Source: JAGVSR01 sp031413815 (GTDB lineage: Bacteria > Pseudomonadota > Alphaproteobacteria > Rhizobiales > Hyphomicrobiaceae). From it: a stretch of 52,561 nucleotides of DNA. The notes under the pieces are model-generated. The model saw only the letters and a program-made list of their open reading frames with translations. It ran no database searches and was not told the origin of the DNA. Shown piece by piece: positions 26,200-38,716 of the stretch. The translations under genes were made by a program, and so were the position numbers. Within the stretch, counting starts at the first letter, position 1. Each line of letters begins with the position of its first letter. The stretch covers positions 1 through 52,561 of the forward strand of contig JANOFU010000021.1 of assembly GCA_031413815.1 (NCBI GenBank), read 5' to 3'.

Positions 26200-27906
26200 A
26201 TGCCTATGACACGCTTGAGCTTTTCCGAGCGAACGCGGATTGCGCTGCTGGCGGCTGACCGGTCGCGCCGGGCCATGGTCTCGCGCACACTGTATTCGCC
26301 CTTCGTGCGCTGGCGCTACGGCTCATCGGTGCCCGGACAATTGCTGATCGTGCCGCAAGATCTGCGCACGGCCGATCCGAGCTTCTGGCAGGAATTTCAA
26401 CTCAAGCAGTTTGGCCTGGCAGGAACGATCGCCGTTCTTGGCAAAAAGTCGCCCTTCGAGTTGAAGCCGCCCAATGAGGCGTGGGCCCGATCGCTGCATG
26501 GCTTCAGCTGGTTGCGGCACCTGGAAGCGGCGGGTGAGGATGATGCGCAGGTAACGGCGCGGCAGCTGGCCGTCGAATGGACCATCCGGCAGCGCGCTGG
26601 CGCCGGCATTGCGTGGGAGCCGGGGGTGATGGGCCGCCGCCTGATCTCGTGGATCTCACACGCACCCCTGTTGCTCGAAGGCGCCGATGAAGAAACCTAT
26701 GACGCGATTGCTCGCAGTTTGTCATCGCAACTGGTGCGACTGTCGGCAAGCTGGCGCGATGGGCCCGACGGATATCCGCGGTTGGTCGCGCTGATCGCTC
26801 TCGTGCTCGCAGACTTGAGTATCGATGGGCATGACCGGCGGTTGGCGGAGGCCGAGCAGGCGTTCGCCACCGAACTCTCGCGTCAAATTCTTGCCGATGG
26901 CGGTCACGTCAGCCGAAATCCCGGCGTGCTCGTGGAACTGATGCTGGATTTGCTGCCCTTGCGGCAGTGTTTTGCTTCGCGCGGACGACAGCCGCCCGAA
27001 GCTCTCAACCGCGCCCTGCAAGGGATGCACGCGATGCTGCGGTATATGCGGCTGGGCGACGGCATGCTGGCACGATTCAACGGCATGGCGGTCGCTTCAC
27101 CGGCTGGACTGGCGACGGTGCTCGCCTATGGAGACCAATCGAGCCGGCCGCTCGAGTCGGCCGCGGACTCGGCCTATGCCCGTCTCAGCCGGGGCAGTAC
27201 GGTGCTGGTTGCCGATACGGGTGCGCCGCCACCTTATGAAATGGCGGGTGAGGCGCACGCCGGTTGCCTGTCGTTTGAGATGAGTGCTGGATCGCGGCTG
27301 ATATTCGTCAATGGGGGCGCGCCCGGTTCCGCGGATCATGACTGGCGGCCAACATCGCGGGCGACAGCGAGCCACAACACACTGTGTCTGGGCGAAACGT
27401 CGTCCTCAAAACTCATACGGCATGCTCTCTTGGAAGAGATCATTGGAGCCGCGCCAATCCGCGGACCATCGACCGTCAAGGCAACGCTTGAAGAGAAGTG
27501 TGGCGATCTCGAGTTGACCGCAAGCCATGATGGCTATCAGGACCGCTTCGGGCTCTTACATCGGCGGACGATCCGGCTCAGTTCAGCGGGCGACCAGGTG
27601 GCAGGTGTTGACACTCTGGAAGGCGCCAAACGCAGTGTCCGCTTGCGCGCCGATATCCCGTTTGCCATTCATTTTCATCTGCATCCCGACGTAACATGCC
27701 GCAGCGGCGACCGCCCGGGCACGGCCGAACTGAGAACGCGCGATGGCAAGGCTTGGAGTTTCGCTGTGGAAGGCGCTAATTTGACCATCGAAGAGAGCAC
27801 GTTCTTTGCAGATTCGTCCGGCCCGCGCGCGGCCCTGCAGTTTGTTGCGCGGGGCACCACCTTCGGCGAAACCGAGGTGCGTTGGGCTCTGGACGCAAGA
27901 GCCTGA
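26200..27906 (+). CDS. Heparinase II/III family protein
   Basis: This protein of about 568 aa has an alpha/alpha-barrel-like N-terminal half (WTIRQRAGAGIAWEPGVMGR, ELMLDLLPLRQCF) and a C-terminal beta-rich heparinase II/III domain (SRATASHNTLCLGETSS, ASHDGYQDRFGLLHRRTIRL). The family cleaves acidic polysaccharides. In alphaproteobacteria the chromosomal copy next to rsmB and purH is widespread, and its substrate is unknown. No signal peptide is evident, which is unusual for a secreted lyase. The reading frame is open back to 25957, but that part overlaps rsmB; starts at 26200 or 26206 fit the conserved N-terminus. Confidence 0.85.
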   Translation: MPMTRLSFSERTRIALLAADRSRRAMVSRTLYSPFVRWRYGSSVPGQLLIVPQDLRTADPSFWQEFQLKQFGLAGTIAVLGKKSPFELKPPNEAWARSLHGFSWLRHLEAAGEDDAQVTARQLAVEWTIRQRAGAGIAWEPGVMGRRLISWISHAPLLLEGADEETYDAIARSLSSQLVRLSASWRDGPDGYPRLVALIALVLADLSIDGHDRRLAEAEQAFATELSRQILADGGHVSRNPGVLVELMLDLLPLRQCFASRGRQPPEALNRALQGMHAMLRYMRLGDGMLARFNGMAVASPAGLATVLAYGDQSSRPLESAADSAYARLSRGSTVLVADTGAPPPYEMAGEAHAGCLSFEMSAGSRLIFVNGGAPGSADHDWRPTSRATASHNTLCLGETSSSKLIRHALLEEIIGAAPIRGPSTVKATLEEKCGDLELTASHDGYQDRFGLLHRRTIRLSSAGDQVAGVDTLEGAKRSVRLRADIPFAIHFHLHPDVTCRSGDRPGTAELRTRDGKAWSFAVEGANLTIEESTFFADSSGPRAALQFVARGTTFGETEVRWALDARA

Positions 27907-28012
27907 GCCAAGCGTGACGTTGTGACCGTTGGCAGGCTATGGGGACCGTTTTCGCGGCCATGGCCGAGTGTGCTATTCGCACCCTACTGAGACGATGAGG
28001 ACCAAGCCTGCC

Positions 28013-29596
28013 ATGCCGCCATCCCCAATGCCGATCCGCCGGGCGCTGTTGTCCGTCTCAGACAAAACAGGACTGATCGAGCTGGCACGCGACTTGGTGG
28101 CGGCCGGTGTGGCCCTGTTATCAACGGGCGGCACGGCCGCAGCGCTCAAGGCGGCGGGTCTCGCTGTCACAGATGTTTCGGAGCACACGGGCTTTCCCGA
28201 GATGATGGATGGCCGGGTCAAGACGCTGCATCCGACGGTGCATGGCGGGTTGCTGGCGGTGCGCGGCAATGTGGAGCACGATGCGTCTGCCCGTGAGCAC
28301 GGTATCGCGCCGATCGATTTGCTGATCGTCAATTTGTATCCGTTCGAAGAGACGGTCGCGAAGGATGGCAATTACGACGACTGCGTCGAAAACATCGATA
28401 TCGGTGGACCGGCGATGATCCGCGCGGCGGCAAAGAACCATGCGGGTGTGACCGTTCTAGTCGACCCCGCGGACTACGCCACCTTGCGCGCAGAACTGAA
28501 AGCACATGCGGGGTCGACGACGCTGCCGTTCCGCAAGAACATGGCGCACAAGGCTTACGCGCGGACGGCGGCTTATGATGCCGCAATCAGCAATTGGCTG
28601 GGCGCGGTGCTCGACAATCCGCACGGTAAAGCGGAAGGCTTCCCGCGCACATTCTCGGTGCAGTTCAGCAAGGTGATGGATTTGCGCTACGGCGAAAACC
28701 CGCATCAGACCGGCGCTTTCTATAGTGGGCGTAAACCCGAGGCCGGAACGGTCGCAGGCGCCCAGCAGGTATTGGGCAAAGAGTTATCCTACAACAACAT
28801 CGCCGACACGGACGCCGCACTTGAGTGCATCAAGGAATTCGTGGACCGTCCGGCATGCGTGATCGTCAAGCATGCAAACCCGTGCGGCGTCGCCGTCGCT
28901 GCCTCTCAATTTGACGCCTATGACCGGGCCTACAAGACGGATACCGAATCTGCCTTTGGTGGCATCATTGCATTCAACCGAGAGCTTGATGCCAAGACCG
29001 CGTCGGCGATTGTCGAGCGGCAATTCGTGGAAGTCATCATCGCGCCAAGCGTAACCAACGACGCCGGGCAGGCGATCGCGCAGAAAAAGAATGTGCGGCT
29101 TTTGGTGTGCGGACAGTGGCCGCTGCAGCCCTCGCCGCGGCTCGACTACAAGAAGGTCACCGGCGGGCTACTGGTGCAAGATGCCGATCTCGCACTTTAC
29201 GAAAAGCTTGAGGTTGTGACCAAGCGCAAACCCACCGATGCCGAAATGGAGGATCTCCTGTTCGCTTGGAAAGTCGCAAAGTACGTGAAATCGAATGCCA
29301 TCGTATTCGCGCGCGATGGCGGCACCGTCGGCGTTGGCGCTGGACAAATGAGCCGCATCAACTCCACGCGCATCGCTATTGCGAAAGCTGGGCAGGCGGG
29401 ACTCGACGTCACCGGCAGCGTTGTGGCCTCAGACGCCTTCTTCCCCTTCCCAGATGGCTTGATCTCTGTGGCGGACGCGGGGGCAACCGCCGTCATCCAA
29501 CCAGGTGGTGCCATGCGCGACACCGACGTCATCAAGGCCGCAGACGAGCGCGGCTTGGCGATGGTCATGACCGGCATGCGCCACTTCCGTCATTGA
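28013..29596 (+). CDS. purH: Bifunctional AICAR formyltransferase / IMP cyclohydrolase
   Basis: PurH carries out the last two steps of purine synthesis. The N-terminal cyclohydrolase domain (MGS-like) begins RRALLSVSDKTGLIELA and contains GGTAAALKAAG and DGRVKTLHPTVHGG. The transformylase domain has MDLRYGENPHQTGAFY and the catalytic VIVKHANPCGVAV, ending in MTGMRHFRH as family members do. From 28013 it is 527 aa, a normal size. Upstream in-frame ATGs at 27929 and 27995 look less likely; a start at 28028 is also possible. Its stop overlaps the next ATG by one base (TGATG). Confidence 0.96.
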   Translation: MPPSPMPIRRALLSVSDKTGLIELARDLVAAGVALLSTGGTAAALKAAGLAVTDVSEHTGFPEMMDGRVKTLHPTVHGGLLAVRGNVEHDASAREHGIAPIDLLIVNLYPFEETVAKDGNYDDCVENIDIGGPAMIRAAAKNHAGVTVLVDPADYATLRAELKAHAGSTTLPFRKNMAHKAYARTAAYDAAISNWLGAVLDNPHGKAEGFPRTFSVQFSKVMDLRYGENPHQTGAFYSGRKPEAGTVAGAQQVLGKELSYNNIADTDAALECIKEFVDRPACVIVKHANPCGVAVAASQFDAYDRAYKTDTESAFGGIIAFNRELDAKTASAIVERQFVEVIIAPSVTNDAGQAIAQKKNVRLLVCGQWPLQPSPRLDYKKVTGGLLVQDADLALYEKLEVVTKRKPTDAEMEDLLFAWKVAKYVKSNAIVFARDGGTVGVGAGQMSRINSTRIAIAKAGQAGLDVTGSVVASDAFFPFPDGLISVADAGATAVIQPGGAMRDTDVIKAADERGLAMVMTGMRHFRH

Positions 29597-30141
29597 TGGA
29601 ACGGCCTAGAGACATGACCAGTATGTCTCCACCCAAATCCAACGTCACCCTGCGCGCTGCCCGCAGCCGCGATTGGGATCTCATTCGCAGTTGGTTGCAG
29701 CGGCCGGAAATTATCGACTGGTGGGGCCCGCCATCCGCGACCGAGTCGGCTGTTCGCATCGCGCTGGCAACACCCGACGCTATCTGCCGAGTGATTGAGG
29801 TCGATGGTGTGCCCGCCGGATACTGTCATGCGATCGACGCCACCGTTTGGGGCGCCGATCTGCCGGACGATCTCGAGCCCGGCACGTGGGATCTCGACAT
29901 CTTTATTGCGTCTGAGGAACAGCGAGGCAAGGGTGCCGGGCATACCGCGCTGGCGATGCTCAAAGACGAAGTGTTTTCGACCACGCTGGCGTTGGCAGTG
30001 TGCGTGTTCCCATCGATCCGAAATGAGCGCGCGGTTCGCGCCTATGAAAAGGCGGGTTTTCAATGGCAGCGGATTTGGAATGATCCCGCCTCCGGTCCGA
30101 GTTGGTTCATGAACGCGAAGCGGCCGCAGAAAAAGGGGTGA
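29596..30141 (+). CDS. GNAT acetyltransferase (AAC(6')-like)
   Basis: This 181-aa GCN5-related acetyltransferase starts with LRAARSRDWDLIRSWLQRPE, then has WWGPP. The acetyl-CoA motif region is EEQRGKGAGHTALAML, and the C-terminal VRAYEKAGFQWQRIW follows. The layout matches aminoglycoside 6'-N-acetyltransferase and siderophore-type GNATs, but a resistance role cannot be concluded from sequence; most chromosomal members have unknown substrates. The ATG at 29596 shares a base with the purH stop. An ATG at 29614 is an alternative start. Confidence 0.82.
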   Translation: MERPRDMTSMSPPKSNVTLRAARSRDWDLIRSWLQRPEIIDWWGPPSATESAVRIALATPDAICRVIEVDGVPAGYCHAIDATVWGADLPDDLEPGTWDLDIFIASEEQRGKGAGHTALAMLKDEVFSTTLALAVCVFPSIRNERAVRAYEKAGFQWQRIWNDPASGPSWFMNAKRPQKKG

Positions 30142-30277
30142 GTGCCGCGCCAAAGCCGACCGTTGTCCCGCGAAACTTCCGTAAAAGTTTACCATTTACG
30201 GCTCCTGAAGGTTCGCGCAGTAATCTGAGCTCGATCCAACATACCAGCCCGTTCATTTGGCTGCGGGGAGACGCAAC

Positions 30278-30871
30278 GTGACGTGGCACCAGGCGGGCAG
30301 TCAAAGACGGCAATTCGGGCGGCGCGATACCAGTACGCGCGCGGTTGTCTCGATCCCGGGCCATGCGTCAATCTCCTGCGAGATCAAGAACGTGTCTGAA
30401 GGCGGCGCACTGGTTGCATTCGACGACGGCTTCGTGCCCAACCGGCTGTTCAAACTGATGATCGATGGCACCGCCTTTAACATCCTGTGTGAAGTGCGCC
30501 ACCATTCAAAACACGGCGTCGGCGTGCGTTTTCTCAACCAAAAGGATGGCACGCAGCTGATGCGCCATCTGTATCCAGACCCTTTGCAACAAACTGAGTC
30601 ATCTTGGAAAGCAGATCCTGATTATGCGGCCAGCGAATCTCCGGCTGTCGTGGGCAATCGCGAATTGCGCGAAGGGCTGATGGCGGCGCGCGAGGCTGCC
30701 CGTCAGGCCAAACGTCCTGCTGTTCGCCCGATCCGGAAAACTGGCTTTGACGATCGCGTCCGCGCGGTCATGTTGGCAACGGCTCTGAAGTGCGCCGTCA
30801 TCGAGCAAGCGGTATCGCAATCTCGCAGCATGGCTAACAATGCATTGCCGCCGTACTACTGCGCGGGCTAG
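30278..30871 (+). CDS. PilZ domain protein
   Basis: This 197-aa protein has a single N-terminal PilZ domain. The cyclic di-GMP motifs RRQFGRR (RxxxR type) and NVSEGGA (NxSxxG) sit 30 residues apart, and the barrel ends at VGVRFLNQKDG near residue 90. The C-terminal hundred residues have no recognised domain and are Ala/Arg-rich with a helical look (GLMAAREAARQAKRP). It probably responds to c-di-GMP in motility or surface control. The GTG at 30278 has GGGGAGA 6-7 nt upstream. Its stop overlaps the convergent mutT stop within GCTAGC. Confidence 0.85.
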   Translation: MTWHQAGSQRRQFGRRDTSTRAVVSIPGHASISCEIKNVSEGGALVAFDDGFVPNRLFKLMIDGTAFNILCEVRHHSKHGVGVRFLNQKDGTQLMRHLYPDPLQQTESSWKADPDYAASESPAVVGNRELREGLMAAREAARQAKRPAVRPIRKTGFDDRVRAVMLATALKCAVIEQAVSQSRSMANNALPPYYCAG

Positions 30872-31290
30872 CCGAGCAAATCTCGCAGCATCGGGATGAG
30901 CGGCACGTCGGCGGCTGGCATGGGATAGTCGCTGAGCTTTGAGGTGCGCACCCATTTGACCGCCTGCCCCTCTCGCGGCGCAATCTCACCATCCCAGTTG
31001 CGGCACAGAAACAGCGGCATGAGCAGGTGGACATCCGCATAGCTGTGACTGGCAAAGGTGAATGGCGCCAGGCACGTCAAGCACACGTCGATGCCAAGCT
31101 CCTCGGCCAACTCGCGCACCAGCGCCTCTTCCGGAGTTTCCCCGGCCGCAACCTTGCCGCCGGGAAACTCCCACAGCCCCGCCATGGATTTTCCAGCGGG
31201 TCTCTGCGCAATCAGCACGCGATTGTCAGAATCGACGAGTGCTGCCGCGGCAACGAGCAACAAGGATTTCGTCACAACAACATTATCCAT
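30868..31290 (-). CDS. mutT: MutT-type Nudix hydrolase (8-oxo-dGTP diphosphatase)
   Basis: This 140-aa protein matches the MutT pattern. It opens LLLVAAAALVDSDNRVLIAQRP, contains LWEFPGGKVAAGETPEEA, and has a complete Nudix box from Gly45 to Ile67 (GX5EX7REUXEEXGU), including REL-A-EELGI. It hydrolyses 8-oxo-dGTP or similar damaged nucleotides. The start overlaps the end of the tpm gene by 8 nt. In alphaproteobacteria mutT commonly follows argJ; here tpm is inserted between them. Confidence 0.93.
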   Translation of the reverse strand: MDNVVVTKSLLLVAAAALVDSDNRVLIAQRPAGKSMAGLWEFPGGKVAAGETPEEALVRELAEELGIDVCLTCLAPFTFASHSYADVHLLMPLFLCRNWDGEIAPREGQAVKWVRTSKLSDYPMPAADVPLIPMLRDLLG

Positions 31291-31954
31291 GGGTCCGGCC
31301 GTTGCGGCGTAAGAGGTAGACAGGCTCGCTGAGCCAGGTCAGGCCGCGCTTCTTCATTCCTGGGCTCATTGGGGCGCCGTCGTGACGCGCCAGCAGAGTG
31401 ACATCGAACCATTGTAAGAACAGGGTCTCGACCCGGGCAGGCGGAATCGAAAAAGGTGGGCCGTCCATCTGCGATGGATCGTACTCCAGCGAGACGAGCA
31501 ATACCGGCACACCGCGCGGCGACAGTGCTGCGAGCTTGGCGGCGTATTGGACTTGTAGAGAATAAGGCATCGCCACGAGAGCGGCCCGGTCATATATGGC
31601 CGAAATTCGCTGCGTCGCGGCCACTGGCAAGGAGAAGTAATCACCGCACCAGAGTTCGTAGGGCCCGGCGCGATGGATCGTGAATGGGCCTTCACTGGCG
31701 ATGCCGGGCGCGCGGCTGCGATCAGCGAAGAAGCCGTCAATCGCGACACGCGAGAGTTCGGCACCAACGACGTCGTGTCCACGCTCAGCGAGCCAAACCA
31801 TGTCGATGCTCTTGCCGGCCAATGGCACGAACACACGCGCCCCGGGCTTGACGCCCAGCAGGTGCCAGTATCGCTCCAACGCGGGATGCGGCGCCGGCTG
31901 GTGAAAACCGATGTCGTTGGTGTGCCAGCGGTCATGCCAGAACGTGGGATCCAT
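31283..31954 (-). CDS. tpm: Thiopurine S-methyltransferase
   Basis: This 223-aa protein starts at DPTFWHDRWHTNDIGFHQ, the classic TPMT entry. It has VFVPLAGKSIDMVWLAERG (SAM-binding motif), VGAELS and IYDRAALVAMP. It methylates sulfur, selenium or tellurium compounds; the natural bacterial substrate is unsettled. The frame is open to 32011, but the ATG at 31954 matches the family start, although no strong ribosome site precedes it. It lies 37 nt after argJ and overlaps mutT, so the three form one unit. Confidence 0.92.
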   Translation of the reverse strand: MDPTFWHDRWHTNDIGFHQPAPHPALERYWHLLGVKPGARVFVPLAGKSIDMVWLAERGHDVVGAELSRVAIDGFFADRSRAPGIASEGPFTIHRAGPYELWCGDYFSLPVAATQRISAIYDRAALVAMPYSLQVQYAAKLAALSPRGVPVLLVSLEYDPSQMDGPPFSIPPARVETLFLQWFDVTLLARHDGAPMSPGMKKRGLTWLSEPVYLLRRNGRTHG

Positions 31955-31991
31955 ATTTGGCCGCGATGATCCGCGCCTCGTGTTGAGTGGC

Positions 31992-33239
31992 CTAACTTCT
32001 ATAATCCGCATTGATGGACACGTAGTCGTGAGTCAGATCGCAGGTCCACACCGTGGCCGACGCTTTGCCAACGCCGGCATGAACGCGAATCGTAATCTCG
32101 TCGTTTTTCATGTATGCGGCGACGGTCTTTTCGTCGTACTCCGCCGCCCGCTCACCATCTCGCGCAACACAATGTTCGCCAAACCAGATCGCCAGCTTGT
32201 CACGGTCTGCCGCCTCGCCAGACTTGCCAACCGCCATCACGACCCGGCCCCAGTTGGGATCTTCGCCAGCTATCGCCGTCTTCAAAATGGGCGAGTTCGC
32301 GCACGACAGGGCGATGCGCCGGGCGGCTTCTTTTGTCTTTGCGCCCTCGACTTCGAACGTCACGAATTTGGACAAGCCCTCACCGTCCTTGGCGACCTGA
32401 ATGGCGAGATCGCGCATGACCTCATGCAGCGCGGCGCTGAACTCCTTCAGCTTCTTGGCACCCTTTTTGGTGACCGGCTTTTGGCCTCGATTCCCGGCTG
32501 CACCGGTTGCAAACAGCAAGCAGGTATCGCTGGTCGACGTGTCACCATCGACGGTCATGCAGTTGAAGGTCGTTTGCGTATGCTCAGTGACGAGGCCCTG
32601 CAGAATATCAGCCGGGATCGCCGCGTCGGTGAACATGAAGCATAGCATCGTCGCCATATCGGGTGCGATCATGCCAGCACCTTTGCAGAAGCCGTTGATC
32701 GTCACGTCCGTTTTGCTGATCTTGGCCATGCGAGTGGCGAACTTGGGATAGGTGTCGGTTGTCAGGATCGCACGGCCGGCTGCCTCGAACGCATCGGGCG
32801 CGGCTGATTTGGTGAGGCCGTCAAGCAAGTGCGCGAACTGTCCGGCATCGAGCGGCTCGCCGATCACGCCCGTTGACGCGACGAACACGTCCGTTTTCGA
32901 GCAATCTGCGGCCTTGGCGGCGAACTCGGCCGTCATCTCGACTGCGGCTTGCCCGCGCTTGCCGGTAAAGGCATTGGCGTTGCCAGAGTTTACAACAAGA
33001 ATGCGCGCTGCGCCGCGCTTCAAGCTTTTGCGGCACCAAAGCACGGGCGCCGAAGCCGTTTTGGATTGGGTCAACACGCCTGCAACCGTCGTGCCGGGAT
33101 CCATCACAGCGACCATCAAATCGGTGCGGCCCTTGTAGCGGATGCCGGCTTCGGCGGTCGCAAACCGGACGCCATCGATCGGCCCGAGGCGACCCAGAGT
33201 CTTCGGTGCAAATGGCGAAACGGTTGTAACCTTGCCCAT
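31992..33239 (-). CDS. argJ: Glutamate N-acetyltransferase / amino-acid acetyltransferase (ArgJ)
   Basis: ArgJ transfers acetyl groups from N-acetylornithine to glutamate in the cyclic arginine pathway. NSGNANAFTG and TGVIGEPLD are present. Self-cleavage is expected at MIAPDMATML, with Thr197 as the new N-terminal nucleophile, and TVDGDTSTSDT lies further on. The length of 415 aa is typical. The ATG at 33239 has GGAG 6 nt upstream; a GTG at 33266 is possible. It is separated from the upstream PPIase gene by a terminator. Confidence 0.96.
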   Translation of the reverse strand: MGKVTTVSPFAPKTLGRLGPIDGVRFATAEAGIRYKGRTDLMVAVMDPGTTVAGVLTQSKTASAPVLWCRKSLKRGAARILVVNSGNANAFTGKRGQAAVEMTAEFAAKAADCSKTDVFVASTGVIGEPLDAGQFAHLLDGLTKSAAPDAFEAAGRAILTTDTYPKFATRMAKISKTDVTINGFCKGAGMIAPDMATMLCFMFTDAAIPADILQGLVTEHTQTTFNCMTVDGDTSTSDTCLLFATGAAGNRGQKPVTKKGAKKLKEFSAALHEVMRDLAIQVAKDGEGLSKFVTFEVEGAKTKEAARRIALSCANSPILKTAIAGEDPNWGRVVMAVGKSGEAADRDKLAIWFGEHCVARDGERAAEYDEKTVAAYMKNDEITIRVHAGVGKASATVWTCDLTHDYVSINADYRS

Positions 33240-33271
33240 GGCTAGCTCCGGAATGAGGGTCGGCACCCCTA

Positions 33272-33308
33272 CAAAAGCGATCGGGCCGGTGAAAGCAACC
33301 GGCCCGAT
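33272..33308 (-). terminator. Rho-independent terminator
   Basis: A perfect 11-bp stem (33280-33290 with 33298-33308) has a 7-nt loop. On the minus strand it is followed by a short T-run (the A-run around 33273-33276). It ends the parvulin transcript and separates it from argJ. Confidence 0.8.
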
Positions 33309-33335
33309 TCAAAATTCTGCAAGATTGAGGGACGT

Positions 33336-34292
33336 TTACTTCTTGTCTTCCTTGATCACTTCGCCGGCCTTCTTAGCTGTTTCGGCCTGGTCAATCTGGT
33401 CTTTCATCTGCTTGTCCATGGCCGCTTTGGCTTCGGCCTGCTTCTTGGCGTCTTCTTCCGCCATCTTCTTGATCTCGGGATCGATGTACTCGATCTTGGC
33501 CTTCGACCTGAGGCCCGTCACGATATCCTGAGCCTTCGATTGTACCATCGAGCCAATCAGACGATCCTTGACTTCGTCATAGGTCGGCAGCGGCTTTTCG
33601 CGGCGATCTTCAACTTTGATCACGTGCCAGCCGAACTGGCTCTGAACGGGCTTTGACACCTCGCCCTTTTTCAAGTCAAACGCGGCCTTTTCGAACTGGG
33701 GCACCATCTGGCCCTTGCCGAAGTAGCCGAGCAGGCCGCCCTGCTCCTTCGAGCCGGCATCGCCAGAATTCTCCTTGGCCAACTTGGCAAAGTCCTCGCC
33801 AGCAGTCACTTTTTCGGCGATCTTCTTGGCTTCATCTTCGCTGCCGACCAGAATGTGGCGCGCCTGGACCTCTTCTTCGCGCTTCATTTCTTTAATTTTG
33901 TCTTCGTAGATGCCCTTGGCAGCCGCATCGCCAATGCTGCTCTTGACGGTCTTCTCGAAGTACATATCGCGGAGTGCGCGCTGGCGCCAATAAGCGATGC
34001 GCTTTTCGAAGTCCGGTCCCGTGCCGAGCTTTTCAGCTTCCGCGGCATCGGCAAACAAATGGTTTTCGACGAGGTATTCAACAAGGACACGGCGCTTGGT
34101 AGCGGGCGGCAAGTTGCCGAGTTCACCGCCGATTTCGGCTTCGGCCAGCACAAGGTCCGACTCGACGATATTGCGCCCGTTGACCGACGCCACCACCTTA
34201 TCGTCCTGCGCACGTGCAACACCGGCGCCCATGAGGACGGATGCGGCTAAGGCCACGGCTGCAAGAGCTTGGAATTTCTGAGGAACCTTCAC
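33336..34292 (-). CDS. Parvulin-type peptidyl-prolyl isomerase (periplasmic)
   Basis: This 318-aa exported foldase of the SurA/PrsA/PpiD type has a signal peptide (KFQALAAVALAASVLMG, with likely cleavage after VARA). A SurA-like helical N-domain spans about residues 32-135. The parvulin domain at 140-232 has EVQARHILVGSEDEAKKIA, GGLLGYFGKGQMVPQF and GWHVIKVEDRR. The tail is a Lys/Glu/Ala-rich helix. The GTG at 34292 (AAGGA, 9 nt upstream) fits best, because upstream in-frame residues do not form a signal. It is divergent from secA, a conserved alphaproteobacterial pairing that fits a role in handling exported proteins. Confidence 0.92.
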   Translation of the reverse strand: MKVPQKFQALAAVALAASVLMGAGVARAQDDKVVASVNGRNIVESDLVLAEAEIGGELGNLPPATKRRVLVEYLVENHLFADAAEAEKLGTGPDFEKRIAYWRQRALRDMYFEKTVKSSIGDAAAKGIYEDKIKEMKREEEVQARHILVGSEDEAKKIAEKVTAGEDFAKLAKENSGDAGSKEQGGLLGYFGKGQMVPQFEKAAFDLKKGEVSKPVQSQFGWHVIKVEDRREKPLPTYDEVKDRLIGSMVQSKAQDIVTGLRSKAKIEYIDPEIKKMAEEDAKKQAEAKAAMDKQMKDQIDQAETAKKAGEVIKEDKK

Positions 34293-34673
34293 TGTGACGC
34301 GTCCTTGCTGTTGGCTGAAACGTGGGGGTACGGCGGGCGGTCCTGTGCTGCCATTCTCGCAAACCCGGTCGCGGGGCATGGATAGACCATGGCATCGCGC
34401 ACTGCCAAGTTACGAATTTGAGAAGTTTCGCCCGAATCTGGCGGGAAATCGGAGGGTTGCGCTGTCGATCGAGACGCGTTGACAACCGCCGGGGGCGATC
34501 CTTATGTCATCCCGGCATGTAACAGCGAGACGCGACAAAAGACCCCCGCGGCCCGTAGCACAGCCTTCCCGCGCCGTTCGCCGACGCCCGCTTCCGGTTC
34601 GCCGATGAGAACGGGCGGCGTTTGATACACACTCCGGAGGGCGCAAGCCCTCGAATTGAGGAATACTCGCGAC
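34293..34673. other. Divergent promoter region of the parvulin gene and secA
   Basis: These 381 nt hold no convincing gene. Open frames on either strand here run into secA or the parvulin gene in the wrong frame. Both promoters must lie here. No clear operator or riboswitch structure was recognised. Confidence 0.55.
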
Positions 34674-37634
<2,961 letters not shown>

Positions 37635-37672
37635 TGCCGTTGTGAGCTCTGGTTCAAGAAGCATCCGGTGCG

Positions 37673-38716
37673 ATGAAAGCCATCTACTCGGACACTCACA
37701 AACAGCACGGCGTGCGCACGGAACTGATGTCCGGCCGGATGGTGCCGGCATTTGAAACCCCTGACCGCGCTGAGCTGATCCTCGCGCGCTTTGCAGAACA
37801 GAGGCTTGGGCCGGCCTTAGCGCCAACGGAGCAGTCGCTCGCGACGGCTCATACGATCCATCTGCCGCGCTACATTGAATTTCTGTCGCAAGCCTGGGCA
37901 GACTGGCAGGCGGCAGGAAACGATAGTCCGTGTATGCCGAGCGTCTGGCGCGCGCCAGGCATGGCCGATGCGACGGACCCGCGCAAGGAACCCGCCACCA
38001 TCGATGGCAAGCTGGGTTTCTGGTCGTTCGACACCAGCTCCGCGTTCGTCACGGGCACATGGGACGCCATCAAAGCCTCCTACGATGTCGCTTTGACGGG
38101 AGCGGATCTGATTGCGGCAGGCGATGCGGTGGCATTCGCCGTGTGCCGTCCGCCCGGCCATCATGCTGGCAGCACCTTCATGGGTGGGTATTGCTTCATC
38201 AACAATGCAGCCGCCGCAGCCCAGAGGCTGATCGAGCGGGGCGCGACTCGAGTCGCCATCCTCGATGTGGATTATCACCACGGCAACGGGACCCAAGAGA
38301 TTTTCTACAATCGCGCCGATGTTCTGGTCGCCAACATCCACGCCGACCCGATGTTTGAATATCCCCACTACATCGGGTTTGCCGATGAGGCGGGGCGGGG
38401 CCGCGGAGAAGGCTTTAATCTCAATCTGCCGATGCCCCTGGGAACAAGTTGGACTGGGTACGCGCCCGCTCTGGACATCGCTCTCGACCGCATTTCACAC
38501 TATGGCCCCGATGCCGTTGTCGTGTCGCTGGGCGTGGATACATTCGAGTGCGATCCCATCAGCTCCTTCAAGTTGAAGACGTGTGATTTTCCACGCATTG
38601 GCGAGCGTATTGCAAGCCTCGGCAAGCCCACGCTATTTGTGATGGAGGGCGGCTACGCTGTCGCTGATATCGGTATTAATGCGGTGGGCGTGCTGGAAGG
38701 ATTTGAGGGGCGCTAA
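37673..38716 (+). CDS. Acetylpolyamine amidohydrolase (histone deacetylase family)
   Basis: This 347-aa class II HDAC-fold zinc amidohydrolase has catalytic and zinc motifs CRPPGHHAGS, LDVDYHHGNGTQEIFY and SLGVDTFECDP, and FVMEGGYAVADIG near the end. The N-terminus MKAIYSDTHKQH and the insertion FWSFDTSSAFVTGTW match bacterial acetylpolyamine amidohydrolases (AphA type), which release acetate from acetylated putrescine, spermidine or cadaverine. It lies 38 nt after secA without an obvious terminator, and its stop overlaps the convergent dehydrogenase stop. Confidence 0.92.
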   Translation: MKAIYSDTHKQHGVRTELMSGRMVPAFETPDRAELILARFAEQRLGPALAPTEQSLATAHTIHLPRYIEFLSQAWADWQAAGNDSPCMPSVWRAPGMADATDPRKEPATIDGKLGFWSFDTSSAFVTGTWDAIKASYDVALTGADLIAAGDAVAFAVCRPPGHHAGSTFMGGYCFINNAAAAAQRLIERGATRVAILDVDYHHGNGTQEIFYNRADVLVANIHADPMFEYPHYIGFADEAGRGRGEGFNLNLPMPLGTSWTGYAPALDIALDRISHYGPDAVVVSLGVDTFECDPISSFKLKTCDFPRIGERIASLGKPTLFVMEGGYAVADIGINAVGVLEGFEGR